53,230 nucleotides of DNA from Coriobacteriaceae bacterium (GCA_004557505.1 SFGZ01000015.1:1-53230); one strand, 5' to 3'. Positions 8,098 to 16,079 are shown, numbered from the stretch's first letter. The notes: generated by a model from the sequence alone, not told the origin. Program-made: numbers and translations.

Positions 8098-9285
8098 GTG
8101 CTCGCTGTCGGGCTCATGAGCGGCACGAGTCTCGATGGGATTGATGCCGCGCTGGTAGAGGTTACGGGCGTGGACGAATCGACCGACGTGCGCCTGAGGT
8201 CATTCGAGACGCTTCCCATGCCCACGGGCACCAGGAAAAGAATCGAGTTCGCCTGTGATCCTGAGAAAAGCTCATCACAGTTGCTGTGCTCCTTGAACTT
8301 TGAGCTGGGTCACCTTTTCTCCCATGCGGTTGGCAAGGTATGCGCTTCCGCCGGCGTCATTGACTCCGGCCTTGCCTTTGTCGCCAGCCACGGGCAGACA
8401 GTGTGGCACGAGCCCTATCCTCCCGAAGGCTGGCATGCTGGGACGCTTCAGCTTGGCGAGGCCGCGGTGATTGCTCGCGAACATGGGGTCTGCGTGGTCT
8501 CTGACTTCCGCAAGGCCGACATGGCTGCGGAAGGCCAAGGTGCTCTGCTGGTTCCCTTCTCGGAGCAAATCCTGTATGGGGATCCGAAGAGGAACGTGGC
8601 GCTTCTCAACCTGGGTGGCATTGGTAACGTGACGGTGCTGCCGCATGGTGATGCGTCAGGAATCTTTGCCTTTGACACTGGCCCGGGCAACATGATGGTG
8701 GATGAGGCGTGCAGGCACCTTTTTGGCATTCCCTTTGACAAAGGCGGGGCGATAGCGAGGCGCGGCAATGTCCACGAGGGGCTCCTCGATACATTGATGG
8801 AGAACCCGTTTCTTGCCAAAGAACCTCCTAAATCCACGGGAAGAGAGGTGTTTGGGCCGGAAGCAGTGGACCGGCTCCTCGCGTCATACTTGGACCTTGC
8901 CCCAGCAGACATTGTCCGTACGCTAGCGGAGTTTACTTCCGCCAGCGTCGTAGATGCCTGCACGCGATATGTGGAGCCACGTGTGCATGGACGGATTGAT
9001 CGTCTCGTCATTGGCGGTGGTGGAGCGCACAACCAAACAATCCTTGATAGCATCGCCCGTCGGATTCCCCAGACGGAGGTGATGACCCAGGAGAGGCTCG
9101 GCTTCTCGAGTGACGCAAAGGAGGCCGTGGCCTTTGCCATCTTGGGAAACCAGACGCTCCATGGCAAGCCGTCCAACGTTCCGACTGCGACGGGAGCGGC
9201 AGGCCCTGCAGTTCTGGGGAGCATTACGCTGCCGCCGCAGGGATGGACTCATGCAATCAAGGCATGTGTGAGGGGGCTTGGGTGA
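8098..9285 (+). CDS. anmK: Anhydro-N-acetylmuramic acid kinase
   Basis: Opens 1,6-anhydro-MurNAc and phosphorylates it to MurNAc-6-phosphate, the MurQ substrate. The signature GLMSGTSLDGIDAALVEV is at the N-terminus. SHGQTVWHEP, LLNLGGIGNVTVL, FDTGPGNMMVD and IGGGGAHN follow. The GTG at 8098 is chosen because gaggggaggggg lies just upstream and the protein then begins at the conserved motif (395 residues). An upstream ATG would give a non-homologous extension inside the previous gene. Its presence suggests the cell also meets anhydro-muropeptides made by lytic transglycosylases. Confidence 0.96.
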   Translation: MLAVGLMSGTSLDGIDAALVEVTGVDESTDVRLRSFETLPMPTGTRKRIEFACDPEKSSSQLLCSLNFELGHLFSHAVGKVCASAGVIDSGLAFVASHGQTVWHEPYPPEGWHAGTLQLGEAAVIAREHGVCVVSDFRKADMAAEGQGALLVPFSEQILYGDPKRNVALLNLGGIGNVTVLPHGDASGIFAFDTGPGNMMVDEACRHLFGIPFDKGGAIARRGNVHEGLLDTLMENPFLAKEPPKSTGREVFGPEAVDRLLASYLDLAPADIVRTLAEFTSASVVDACTRYVEPRVHGRIDRLVIGGGGAHNQTILDSIARRIPQTEVMTQERLGFSSDAKEAVAFAILGNQTLHGKPSNVPTATGAAGPAVLGSITLPPQGWTHAIKACVRGLG

Positions 9286-9674
9286 GTAAGAGCTGTACCA
9301 AGAAAAAGACTCGAACGGCCGATGGTTCCGCCAGGGTGAAAATGCATGGCGTCATTACTGAGGATCGTGTCGAGGAGCAGGTTGAGAGAACGGGCACGTA
9401 CCCCTTCACGTTTGCGAGCTCGGCAATCATCGCAGGAGCCGCCCTCTTGGGATATCTGGTTTCTCCTGCCGTGCTGCTTGGCGCGGGAGTTGAGGCGAGG
9501 CTCTCGATGCTGGTGCTGGGGCCGCTTCTCATCTCGGGGGCGCTCGCTCTCACCCGCTACTTCCTCGACTCGAAGAGGGGGCCAACAGAGGGATTTTGGC
9601 TGACGCTTGCCGTATCGTTTTTGCTGTTCTTTGCTATGACCTACCTCATGATGTTTCGCGGGGTCGTGCTGTAA
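9282..9674 (+). CDS. Small membrane protein of the salvage operon
   Basis: A 130-residue protein with a Lys-rich N-terminal tail and three hydrophobic segments (about residues 45-67, 73-90 and 104-126). The GTG start at 9282 overlaps the anmK stop and is preceded by agggggc 5-6 bases upstream, so the coupling looks real. I do not recognise a family. Position suggests an accessory role in the locus, but it could simply be the last cistron. Confidence 0.7.
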   Translation: MSKSCTKKKTRTADGSARVKMHGVITEDRVEEQVERTGTYPFTFASSAIIAGAALLGYLVSPAVLLGAGVEARLSMLVLGPLLISGALALTRYFLDSKRGPTEGFWLTLAVSFLLFFAMTYLMMFRGVVL

Positions 9675-9732
9675 AGACGTGTTGGAATTCCTTGCAGACC
9701 AAAGTGAAAATCGTCAATAGACCGGCAACATG

Positions 9733-9757
9733 TACGATAACGTGCGTATATATCGTA
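9733..9757. promoter_or_regulatory. Inverted repeat upstream of the hydrolase gene
   Basis: Arms tacgata (9733-9739) and tatcgta (9751-9757) are perfect complements separated by 11 bases, ending 27 bases before the hydrolase start codon. The surrounding stretch is AT-rich and probably carries the promoter. This is a plausible repressor site, with no regulator adjacent to name. Confidence 0.4.
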
Positions 9758-9784
9758 GATTGACTATCATACCGGAGGCATCTC

Positions 9785-10513
9785 ATGGGCTATGAGGAAC
9801 GAGAGCACTGGTGCCGACGCGAGGACAAGAACATCTACGGCAAGCTGTTTCTCCCAGAGGGGTGGGAAGACGGCCGCCCGCGCGCCACCGCGGTCTTCTC
9901 GCATGGGCTGAGCACGAACCATGGTGACATGGAGCCCTACGCTCGTACCGCTGCGGAGCGCGGCATGGTGTCCTACGTCTTCGACTTCTGCGGGGGAGGC
10001 AACTACAGCAGGAGTGACTGGCAGGACAACATGTCGCTCTTCACCGAGCAGCATGACCTGGAGTCCGTTGCCTGGGAGCTCTCTCGCGAACCGTTCGTCG
10101 ACGCGGGCAACGTGTTTCTCTGCGGGTCAAGCCTCGGAGCGACGCTGACGCTCATGGCGGCCCGGGCAAACGCCGAGTTGGTAAGCGGCTGCGTTCTGCT
10201 CTACCCGGCATTTAACCTGCGCGATGCGGTGCATCGGGTCTGCCCAAACCGGGATCTCCTGCCCGATCGCTTTCCCATCATGGGGATGGATGTGAGCGGG
10301 GACTTCCTAAGGTCCTGCTACGACTACGACTTCTACGAGCACATTCCGGCGTTTCCCAGGGACGTCCTGCTCTTCCATGGTGACGCCGACGAGGTCGTGC
10401 CCCTATCCTACTCACAGCGCGCGGCGGGCCTCTTCCCCAATTGCGAGCTGCGCGTCATTCCGGGCGGGGGACATGGGTTTGCGGACGAGCGGTACTGGCA
10501 GGTCATCGACTAG
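9785..10513 (+). CDS. Alpha/beta-hydrolase (serine esterase/peptidase-like)
   Basis: A 242-residue alpha/beta-hydrolase with the nucleophile elbow CGSSLGA, the acid region HGDADEVVP and the catalytic histidine in GGGHGF. ggagg precedes the ATG by 7 bases. An HGLSTN oxyanion region and a cap of about 60 residues are visible. No signal peptide, so probably cytoplasmic. Oddly, the amber stop at 10511-10513 is followed in the same frame by 11 sensible codons (ATEWLRAHIGR) and a second stop at 10547-10549. This is the amphipathic C-terminal helix such proteins normally end with. The gene may therefore have a recent nonsense mutation. Confidence 0.85.
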   Translation: MGYEEREHWCRREDKNIYGKLFLPEGWEDGRPRATAVFSHGLSTNHGDMEPYARTAAERGMVSYVFDFCGGGNYSRSDWQDNMSLFTEQHDLESVAWELSREPFVDAGNVFLCGSSLGATLTLMAARANAELVSGCVLLYPAFNLRDAVHRVCPNRDLLPDRFPIMGMDVSGDFLRSCYDYDFYEHIPAFPRDVLLFHGDADEVVPLSYSQRAAGLFPNCELRVIPGGGHGFADERYWQVID

Positions 10514-10559
10514 GCCACCGAGTGGCTGCGGGCGCATATCGGGCGGTAGCTGCGGCGAC

Positions 10560-10611
10560 TGAGACAAGGGATGGCCCCCGTCTCATGGTGTCTCCGTCGC
10601 CCATGTGAGAC
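10560..10611. repeat. REP-like palindromes (TGAGAC/GTCTCA)
   Basis: Two hairpins in a row: tgagac with gtctca (10560-10585), enclosing aaggg and cccc, and gtctc with gagac (10590-10611). The sequence is a variant of the element also seen at 11721-11754 and 39401-39444. It may also terminate the hydrolase transcript. The remainder of the gap up to 10969 holds a dispersed element (10668-10695) and a wide inverted repeat (acgggcgg at 10775, ccgcccgt at 10821). I see no gene in it. Confidence 0.6.
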
Positions 10612-10667
10612 GGCTCGGACTCCAGGCTTTGACCCTGCCTGCGCAAGAGGAAACGCCAAAATGACGT

Positions 10668-10695
10668 GCAAAAGTCAACATGTGAGCGTTATTTT
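10668..10695 (+). repeat. Dispersed 28-bp intergenic element, copy A
   Basis: This stretch (gcaaaagtca, then acatgtgagcgttatttt) closely matches the reverse complement of 31429-31456, and more loosely 31270-31299. All copies are intergenic and lie some 20 kb apart. Confidence 0.55.
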
Positions 10696-10969
10696 ATTAG
10701 CGCAAGGCGGCTTGATGCGTCTTTCGGAGAGCCTGGGGCGCGCGATGGCATTGTTTTCCCTGCTGACATGAGGTACGGGCGGCGGTCAGGGGGCCAATCC
10801 AGGCCAACCGACGCTTCACACCGCCCGTGGTCTACTCACAATCGGGCTTCTGCGTGTTGTTTTGCGTTTGTCGGCGGCGCGGCCGGCTTCAAGGGTAAAA
10901 AACGGGGAAGTAGCCGCCTGTCGGGGGCCGCTGGTCCCGCATGCGACAATCCATAGGACGGAGGTCCAC

Positions 10970-11719
10970 ATGTTTAACATCAAGGGCAAGACGGCCATTG
11001 TCACGGGCGGAACGTCGGGCATCGGGCTTTCCACGGCGCAGGCGCTTCTCGCAAAGGGCGCCAAGGTCGTCGTGGCTGGCCGTAACTCCCAGCGCGGCGA
11101 GAAGGCCGTGGAGGAGCTCTCAAAGACGTCTGCCGAGGTTGCGTTCTGCCAGACTGACGCGTCTGACGAGGGGAGCGTGAAGGACCTGGTCGCCTTTGCC
11201 GTCGAGCGCTTTGGGTCCCTCGACATCATGGTCAACAACGCCGGCACCGGTACCATGGCCACGGTGGACGAGATGACTGGCGAGGATTGGCGCAAGGTCA
11301 TCGACATCAACCTCACGGGCGTCTTCTACGGCATCAAGTATGCCGCCATCCAAATGAAGAAGCAGGGTCACGGCGGTGCCATCGTGAGCACATCCTCCAT
11401 CGAGGGCGCGGTTGGCGACCCCCTCATCCCGTCGTACTGCGCGGCAAAGGGCGGCGTGAACCTGCTCACCAAGTCCTCCGCGCTGGCGCTGGCGAAGGAT
11501 GGCATACGCGTGAGCACCGTGAATCCGGGTTACGTGGACACGCCCCTCGTGAGTGCCGAGCTCATTGGGCAGGAGCGTCATGACGAGCTTCTCGCCATGC
11601 ATCCGCTTGGCCGCTTTGCGAAGCCCGAGGAGATCGCGCATGCCGTGGTGTTCCTCGTCGAGAACGAATTTGTGACGGGCACGCAGCTCTATGTTGACGG
11701 TGGTTACACCGCACAATGA
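10970..11719 (+). CDS. Short-chain dehydrogenase/reductase
   Basis: Classical SDR of 249 residues, NAD(P)-dependent. The cofactor motif TGGTSGIG is at residues 13-20, NNAG near 90, and the catalytic Ser-Tyr-Lys appears as STSS and SYCAAKGG. It ends with the family-typical VTGTQLYVDGGYTAQ. The start at 10970 follows acggagg at 6 bases. Upstream in-frame sequence is non-homologous. It stands alone, so the substrate (3-ketoacyl, sugar or steroid) cannot be told from context. Confidence 0.93.
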   Translation: MFNIKGKTAIVTGGTSGIGLSTAQALLAKGAKVVVAGRNSQRGEKAVEELSKTSAEVAFCQTDASDEGSVKDLVAFAVERFGSLDIMVNNAGTGTMATVDEMTGEDWRKVIDINLTGVFYGIKYAAIQMKKQGHGGAIVSTSSIEGAVGDPLIPSYCAAKGGVNLLTKSSALALAKDGIRVSTVNPGYVDTPLVSAELIGQERHDELLAMHPLGRFAKPEEIAHAVVFLVENEFVTGTQLYVDGGYTAQ

Positions 11720-11720
11720 G

Positions 11721-11754
11721 GCGAGGGGCTGTCCCCTTGTCTCCCCCTGTCTCA
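11721..11754. repeat. REP-like palindromic element
   Basis: Directly after the SDR stop, ggggctgtcccc forms a small hairpin followed by ttgtctccccctgtctca. It shares the tgagacaggggga core with the elements at 10560 and 39401. It may double as the transcription terminator of the SDR gene. Confidence 0.5.
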
Positions 11755-11827
11755 CCATCTCGTCACGGTGACCTGCTAAAGTGAATCGACTGCCCTTGTG
11801 GGCGCGCACGCAATCGAGAGGGGGAGC

Positions 11828-12502
11828 ATGGCGACGACAGGCGAGGGGGGAGGGCTCTTCCTCACGCTGGAGGGCATCGACGGATGCGGCAAGACCACCC
11901 AGGCGGCGCGCCTTGCGGACGCCCTCGAGTCCGCTGGCTGTGACGTCGTGCGCCTGCGCGAGCCCGGCGGAACGGGCATCTCCGAGAAGATCCGCGCCAT
12001 GCTGCTTGATCCCTCCAACGCCGAGATGTGCCCCGAGTGCGAGCTGCTTCTCTATGAGGCGAGCCGCGCGCAGCTGGTCCGCCAGGTCATTTTGCCCGCT
12101 CTCGAGCGCGGGGCCATTGTGGTCTGCGATCGCTTCCTTGACTCGACCCTGGCCTATCAGGAGGCGGCGCGTGGCCTCTCGCCCCGGGTCGTAAGGGCCG
12201 CCAACAGGTTGGGGAGCTGCGGCGTTACGCCCGATCGCACGGTTGTCCTAGACCTTGACCCTGCGCTTGCGCTTTCGCGCGCCACGGCTGGTGGGGTGGA
12301 CCGACTTGAGGCGGAGGGCCTTTCCTTCGAGTCTCGCGTTCGTGATGGCTATCTGCGCCTCGTTGGCGAGGAGCCGGGCCGCGTGCGCCTGGTGGACGCC
12401 GTGGGCACGCCGGATGAGGTGTACGCCGCGCTGCTCAACGCCCTTGCGGACGTCCTTCCCGCATCGCTTCGCCTGGGGGTAGAGCTCGATGGCCGTGCCT
12501 AG
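11828..12502 (+). CDS. tmk: Thymidylate kinase
   Basis: Phosphorylates dTMP to dTDP for DNA synthesis. It has 224 residues with the P-loop EGIDGCGKTTQ, the substrate loop REPGGTGISEKIR and the DRF motif CDRFLDSTLAYQEAARGL. The start at 11828 is preceded by gagggggag. The last 14 bases overlap holB. The pair tmk-holB is a conserved arrangement in Gram-positive bacteria. Confidence 0.97.
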   Translation: MATTGEGGGLFLTLEGIDGCGKTTQAARLADALESAGCDVVRLREPGGTGISEKIRAMLLDPSNAEMCPECELLLYEASRAQLVRQVILPALERGAIVVCDRFLDSTLAYQEAARGLSPRVVRAANRLGSCGVTPDRTVVLDLDPALALSRATAGGVDRLEAEGLSFESRVRDGYLRLVGEEPGRVRLVDAVGTPDEVYAALLNALADVLPASLRLGVELDGRA

Positions 12503-13652
12503 GGAGGGCTCTGCGCCCGCACGCGCCGCAGCCGTGTTCGATGCGCTTGGAGACCAGCCGCGCGTTCGCGACCTTCTCGCGTCCGCCGCGCGCGAGGGTC
12601 GCCTCTCGCACGCCTACCTCTTTGTCGGTGCGCCCGGTTCCGGTATGGAGGAGGCGGCGTGCGCTCTGGCGCAGTGCGTGGTCTGCCCCCACGGCGGCTG
12701 CGGCACCTGCGACGACTGCCGCCGTGTGGCGCGCCGCACCCATCCCGACGTCCAATGGCTTTCTCCGGGAAGCGTCACCGGCTATCTCGTTGACCAGGTG
12801 CGTGACCTCATCGAGGGCGTGAGCCGAGCCCCCAGCCGAGCCCGCGCGAAGGCCTATGTGCTCGCCAACGCCGGCCTTCTCCGTGGCACCTCGGCAAACG
12901 CCCTGCTCAAGACCATCGAGGAGCCGCCCAAGGGCGTCGTGTTCATCCTTCTTGCCCGTTCGGCGGCCTCGGTGCTTCCCACCATCGTCTCGCGCTGCCA
13001 GGTGGTGCCGTTCCGCGCCATCGCGCCGAGCGTGGCCATCGACGAGGTCATGCGCCGCTCCGGCGCGAGCGAGGGCGAGGCCCGAATGGCGCTGGCGGTT
13101 GCCGGCACACCCTCGCGCGCCTGCGACTTCCTTGCGTCTCCCTCGCGTCGCGAGGTGCGGCGCCTGGTCGTTCACATCATGGACGAGCTTGGCCGCGACG
13201 ACTCGTGGGACGTGCTCTGCTCGGCGCGCGACCTTCTGGCGGCGGTACGGGTGCCCCTGAAGGACATCCAGGTGGCCCAGGACGAGGCCGCCAAGGAGAG
13301 CGCGGACTTTCTCACCGCCTCGGCGCTCAAGCAGGTGGCCGACGCGAACAAGCGCGAGCTTACGGCGCGTGAGCGTTCGGGTATCATGGAGGCCCTGTCC
13401 GCCGCGGACTCGCTTCTGCGTGACGTGCTCGTGTGCCTCGAGGGTGTGCCGCAAAAGATCGTGAACGAGGACGCGGCTGCCGTGGTCGACCGCCTTGCCG
13501 CGTCGACGGGAACGTCCGGCGCCCTTGCCGCGCTCGATGCCGTCTCGTCCGCAGGTGACGACCTCGCGCACAACGTATCGCCCCAGCTGACCCTCGAGGT
13601 CATGCTTCTTCGTATCAAGGAGGCACTTGCATGCCCACCGTCATTCCGGTGA
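12489..13652 (+). CDS. holB: DNA polymerase III delta-prime subunit
   Basis: Clamp-loader subunit of 387 residues. Visible parts are RLSHAYLFVGAPGSG (P-loop position), a four-cysteine zinc module (CVVCPHGGCGTCDDC) and NALLKTIEEPPKG with the sensor/SRC-like region ARSAASVLPTIVSRCQ. The P-loop lysine is replaced (GSGMEE instead of GxGKT), so this subunit probably does not hydrolyse ATP, as in Escherichia coli delta-prime. It overlaps tmk upstream and ricT downstream. Confidence 0.93.
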   Translation: MAVPREGSAPARAAAVFDALGDQPRVRDLLASAAREGRLSHAYLFVGAPGSGMEEAACALAQCVVCPHGGCGTCDDCRRVARRTHPDVQWLSPGSVTGYLVDQVRDLIEGVSRAPSRARAKAYVLANAGLLRGTSANALLKTIEEPPKGVVFILLARSAASVLPTIVSRCQVVPFRAIAPSVAIDEVMRRSGASEGEARMALAVAGTPSRACDFLASPSRREVRRLVVHIMDELGRDDSWDVLCSARDLLAAVRVPLKDIQVAQDEAAKESADFLTASALKQVADANKRELTARERSGIMEALSAADSLLRDVLVCLEGVPQKIVNEDAAAVVDRLAASTGTSGALAALDAVSSAGDDLAHNVSPQLTLEVMLLRIKEALACPPSFR

Positions 13653-15253
13653 AGTTCAAATATGCCGCTCGTGACCTGTGGTTTGACGTCGCGGGCATCG
13701 AGGCGCTCGAGGCCGACCACGTGATCTGCGCCACCGAGCGCGGCCACGAGATTGGCCTGGCCACCGCCGACCCGTGCGAGATGAGCGCCGCGGACCTCGA
13801 TCGCGTGACCAACCACGCGCAGCTCAGGCCCGTGCTCCGCGTCGCGAGCGACGAGGACCTGACCCATGCAGAAGAGCTCGCCGAGCGCGGCGAGAAGGCG
13901 CTTCCCGTCTTTAGGGGCCTCGTCTCCCAGAGCGGCCTCGACATGAAGCCCGTGGGCGTCGAGTACCTCTTCGACGGCGGCAAGGTGGTCTGCTATTTCT
14001 CGGCCGAGGAGCGCGTGGACTTTCGCCAGCTCGTGCGCGACCTCTCGCGCGAGCTCCACGAACGCATCGACATGCGCCAGATTGGCGTGCGCGAGGAGGC
14101 TGCCGTGGTGGGGGGCTGGGGACATTGCGGCCAGGAGCTGTGCTGCACCCGCTTTGGCCTCTCCTTCGAGCCCGTCTCCATTCGCATGGCAAAGGAGCAG
14201 GACCTGCCCCTTAACTCCACCAAGATCTCTGGCGTGTGCGGCCGTCTCATGTGCTGCCTGCGCTATGAGTTCGAGGCATACCGCGACTTCAAGGGCCGCG
14301 CGCCCAAGCGCAACGCCGTCATCGAGACGCCGCTGGGCAAGGCCAAGATCGTTGAGTACGACACGCCCAAGGAGCAGATCTGCCTGCGCCTCGAGAACGG
14401 CAAGCAGGTGCGCGTGCCTCTGGCAGATATGACCGCCTCCGAAGCGGCAGTCAAGAAGTCGAAAGACCTGGGCTGCGCCTGCCGTCCCGACACGGTGACG
14501 CGCGACATCCTCGAGCGGCTGCAGTCGCCGGACGTGCGCATGGCTCTGGCCGAGCTCGACCGGGCGAACGGCGTGACGCCTCCCGAGGGCTTCGATGACG
14601 CCGACCTCTTCGTGCAGCCCAAGCGCCGCCGTAGGCGCGCGGGCGACGGCGGCGGGCACGGCGGCGTCGAGAGGCATGCCGCCTCCGGCGCTGACGCGGC
14701 AGGTGCCGCGGGTGCCGAGGGCGGTCGGCAGTCCACGAGGCGCCGCCATCGCAAGGGCCGCGCTGCTCGCGTGGAGCCTTCCGCCGAGGAGTCCGACGTC
14801 ACGGTGACCGGCGGCGTGGGTCCCGACGCGGACGCGCCCAGACCCACACGTCGTCGCAGGCACCACCGCGTTGCCGACAGCGCGGATGCGGTCGGCGCCG
14901 AGGTCGAGCGGGAGCGGGGCCGTGCTGCGGGCGCCGAGAGGGGTGCCGGCCTCGGGCAGGCCCAGGGCGGACAGGGCGGACAGCCGCGCCGCCGCACGCG
15001 GCGTCCGGGTGATCGAGGCGGCGCTGGAGCGCGTGGTGCCGACCAGGGCGGCCCCTCTCGTCCCGCCAAGGGCCCGCGAACTGGCCGCCCCGCGCCCAAG
15101 CACATGGCGCCTTCCGATGGCCCCGCGGACCAGGCTGCCGGTGACGGTGCCGCCCCCAAGAGGCGTCGCCGCCATCGAGGCGGCCGCGGACGTCGGGGAG
15201 GCGGCGAGGGCGGAGCCGCGGGTGGTGGCACGGCCGCGCCGACGGGGGAGTAG
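13631..15253 (+). CDS. ricT: PSP1-domain protein RicT-like, with long basic tail
   Basis: Residues 1-280 carry the PSP1/RicT domain. The cysteine-rich core reads GHCGQELCCTRFG and then VCGRLMCCLRYEFEAY. In Bacillus RicT works with RicA and RicF in an Fe-S complex that helps RNase Y-mediated RNA processing. From about residue 320 to 540 the protein is Arg/Gly/Ala-rich, of low complexity and probably disordered, with RRRRR/RRHHR clusters suited to RNA binding. Family members are normally about 270-300 residues, so the tail almost doubles it. The ATG overlaps holB by 22 bases. Confidence 0.9.
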   Translation: MPTVIPVKFKYAARDLWFDVAGIEALEADHVICATERGHEIGLATADPCEMSAADLDRVTNHAQLRPVLRVASDEDLTHAEELAERGEKALPVFRGLVSQSGLDMKPVGVEYLFDGGKVVCYFSAEERVDFRQLVRDLSRELHERIDMRQIGVREEAAVVGGWGHCGQELCCTRFGLSFEPVSIRMAKEQDLPLNSTKISGVCGRLMCCLRYEFEAYRDFKGRAPKRNAVIETPLGKAKIVEYDTPKEQICLRLENGKQVRVPLADMTASEAAVKKSKDLGCACRPDTVTRDILERLQSPDVRMALAELDRANGVTPPEGFDDADLFVQPKRRRRRAGDGGGHGGVERHAASGADAAGAAGAEGGRQSTRRRHRKGRAARVEPSAEESDVTVTGGVGPDADAPRPTRRRRHHRVADSADAVGAEVERERGRAAGAERGAGLGQAQGGQGGQPRRRTRRPGDRGGAGARGADQGGPSRPAKGPRTGRPAPKHMAPSDGPADQAAGDGAAPKRRRRHRGGRGRRGGGEGGAAGGGTAAPTGE

Positions 15254-15460
15254 GGCCTGCCCGCCGGGTGCCGTGGGCCGCTCGTCCGGCCCCGCCTCGC
15301 TCACATGGACGGTTGGGTGGGGGCGGTCTCCCGCATGGCGCGCGGAGCCCCGGCTCCCCTCGCCGAGCCCGCCGGGGCTCTCGGGGCTTTCGTTGCCGCT
15401 GGGGATGCCGGCTGGGACTGGCTTTGCCGGCGGCGCTTTCACCACAGGGAGGGGATCCGC

Positions 15461-15889
15461 ATGTATGAGCTTTCGACCGAGTACTGGTTTGACTCGGCGC
15501 ACTTCCTGACCGACTACCACGGCAAGTGCGAGAACCTGCATGGCCACCAGTGGCGCGTGACCGCCTACGTTCGCTCTGACGAGCTGGGCCCCTCTGGCAC
15601 GGAGAGGGATATGGTCGTGGATTTCGCCACCCTTAAACGCATCGTCCGCGAGGAGTGCGATGCGCTTGACCATACCTTCCTCGTGGAGGAGGGCTCCCTT
15701 GCGCCCGCGACGCTCGAGGCGCTTGCATCCGAGGGCTTCAGCCTGACCATCCTGCCCTTCCGCACCACGTCGGAGAATCTGGCCCGCTACCTCTTCGACC
15801 GGCTCTCGTCGCGCGGCCTTCCCGTCTACCGCGTGGATTGCAACGAGACCCCCAACAACCGGGCGTCGTATGCGCCCGGTCGGGGCTAA
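15461..15889 (+). CDS. queD: 6-pyruvoyl-tetrahydropterin synthase/QueD family protein
   Basis: A 142-residue member of the PTPS/QueD family, which makes 6-carboxytetrahydropterin for queuosine and other 7-deazapurines. Zinc ligands are the histidines in DSAHFL and NLHGHQW. The catalytic Cys is in GKCENLHGH, and LDHTFL follows. The start at 15461 is supported by agggagggg upstream. Upstream in-frame sequence is Ala/Pro-rich with no homology. No queC, queE or queF is nearby, so the pathway partners must be elsewhere if it works in queuosine synthesis. Confidence 0.85.
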   Translation: MYELSTEYWFDSAHFLTDYHGKCENLHGHQWRVTAYVRSDELGPSGTERDMVVDFATLKRIVREECDALDHTFLVEEGSLAPATLEALASEGFSLTILPFRTTSENLARYLFDRLSSRGLPVYRVDCNETPNNRASYAPGRG

Positions 15890-15953
15890 GGCCGGGCGGC
15901 ACGTCTCGCGGTCCTTCTCGCCAGTGACCGTTGCGCCGCTACGCAATCGCGCA

Positions 15954-16079
15954 CGAACGTGTGACCCGCGCAGGCCGTCACGCAAACGGCCTGCGAACGT
16001 GTGACGGGCCGCAACAGATTCGGGGCCAAACGTGTGACGCGCGCAGGTCGATACACATTCGCACCACGAACGTGTGACG
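15954..16079 (+). repeat. Tandem pair of a 53-bp element with 40-bp-spaced motifs
   Basis: The motif CGAACGTGTGACG (or close variants) starts at 15954, 15994, 16027 and 16067. Each pair is offset by exactly 40 bases, with 33 bases between the pairs. A third 53-bp copy lies inverted at 31928-31980 and keeps the 40-base offset. Within the elements gtgtgacgcgcgcaggt is shared between 16034 and the distant copy. The array fills the queD-GH5 gap and may hold regulator binding sites. Confidence 0.7.

Noticed and set aside
15954..16079. CRISPR array
   Set aside because: The repeat is only 13 bases, its spacing alternates 40 and 33, a copy exists elsewhere in inverted orientation, and there is no cas gene in the window.
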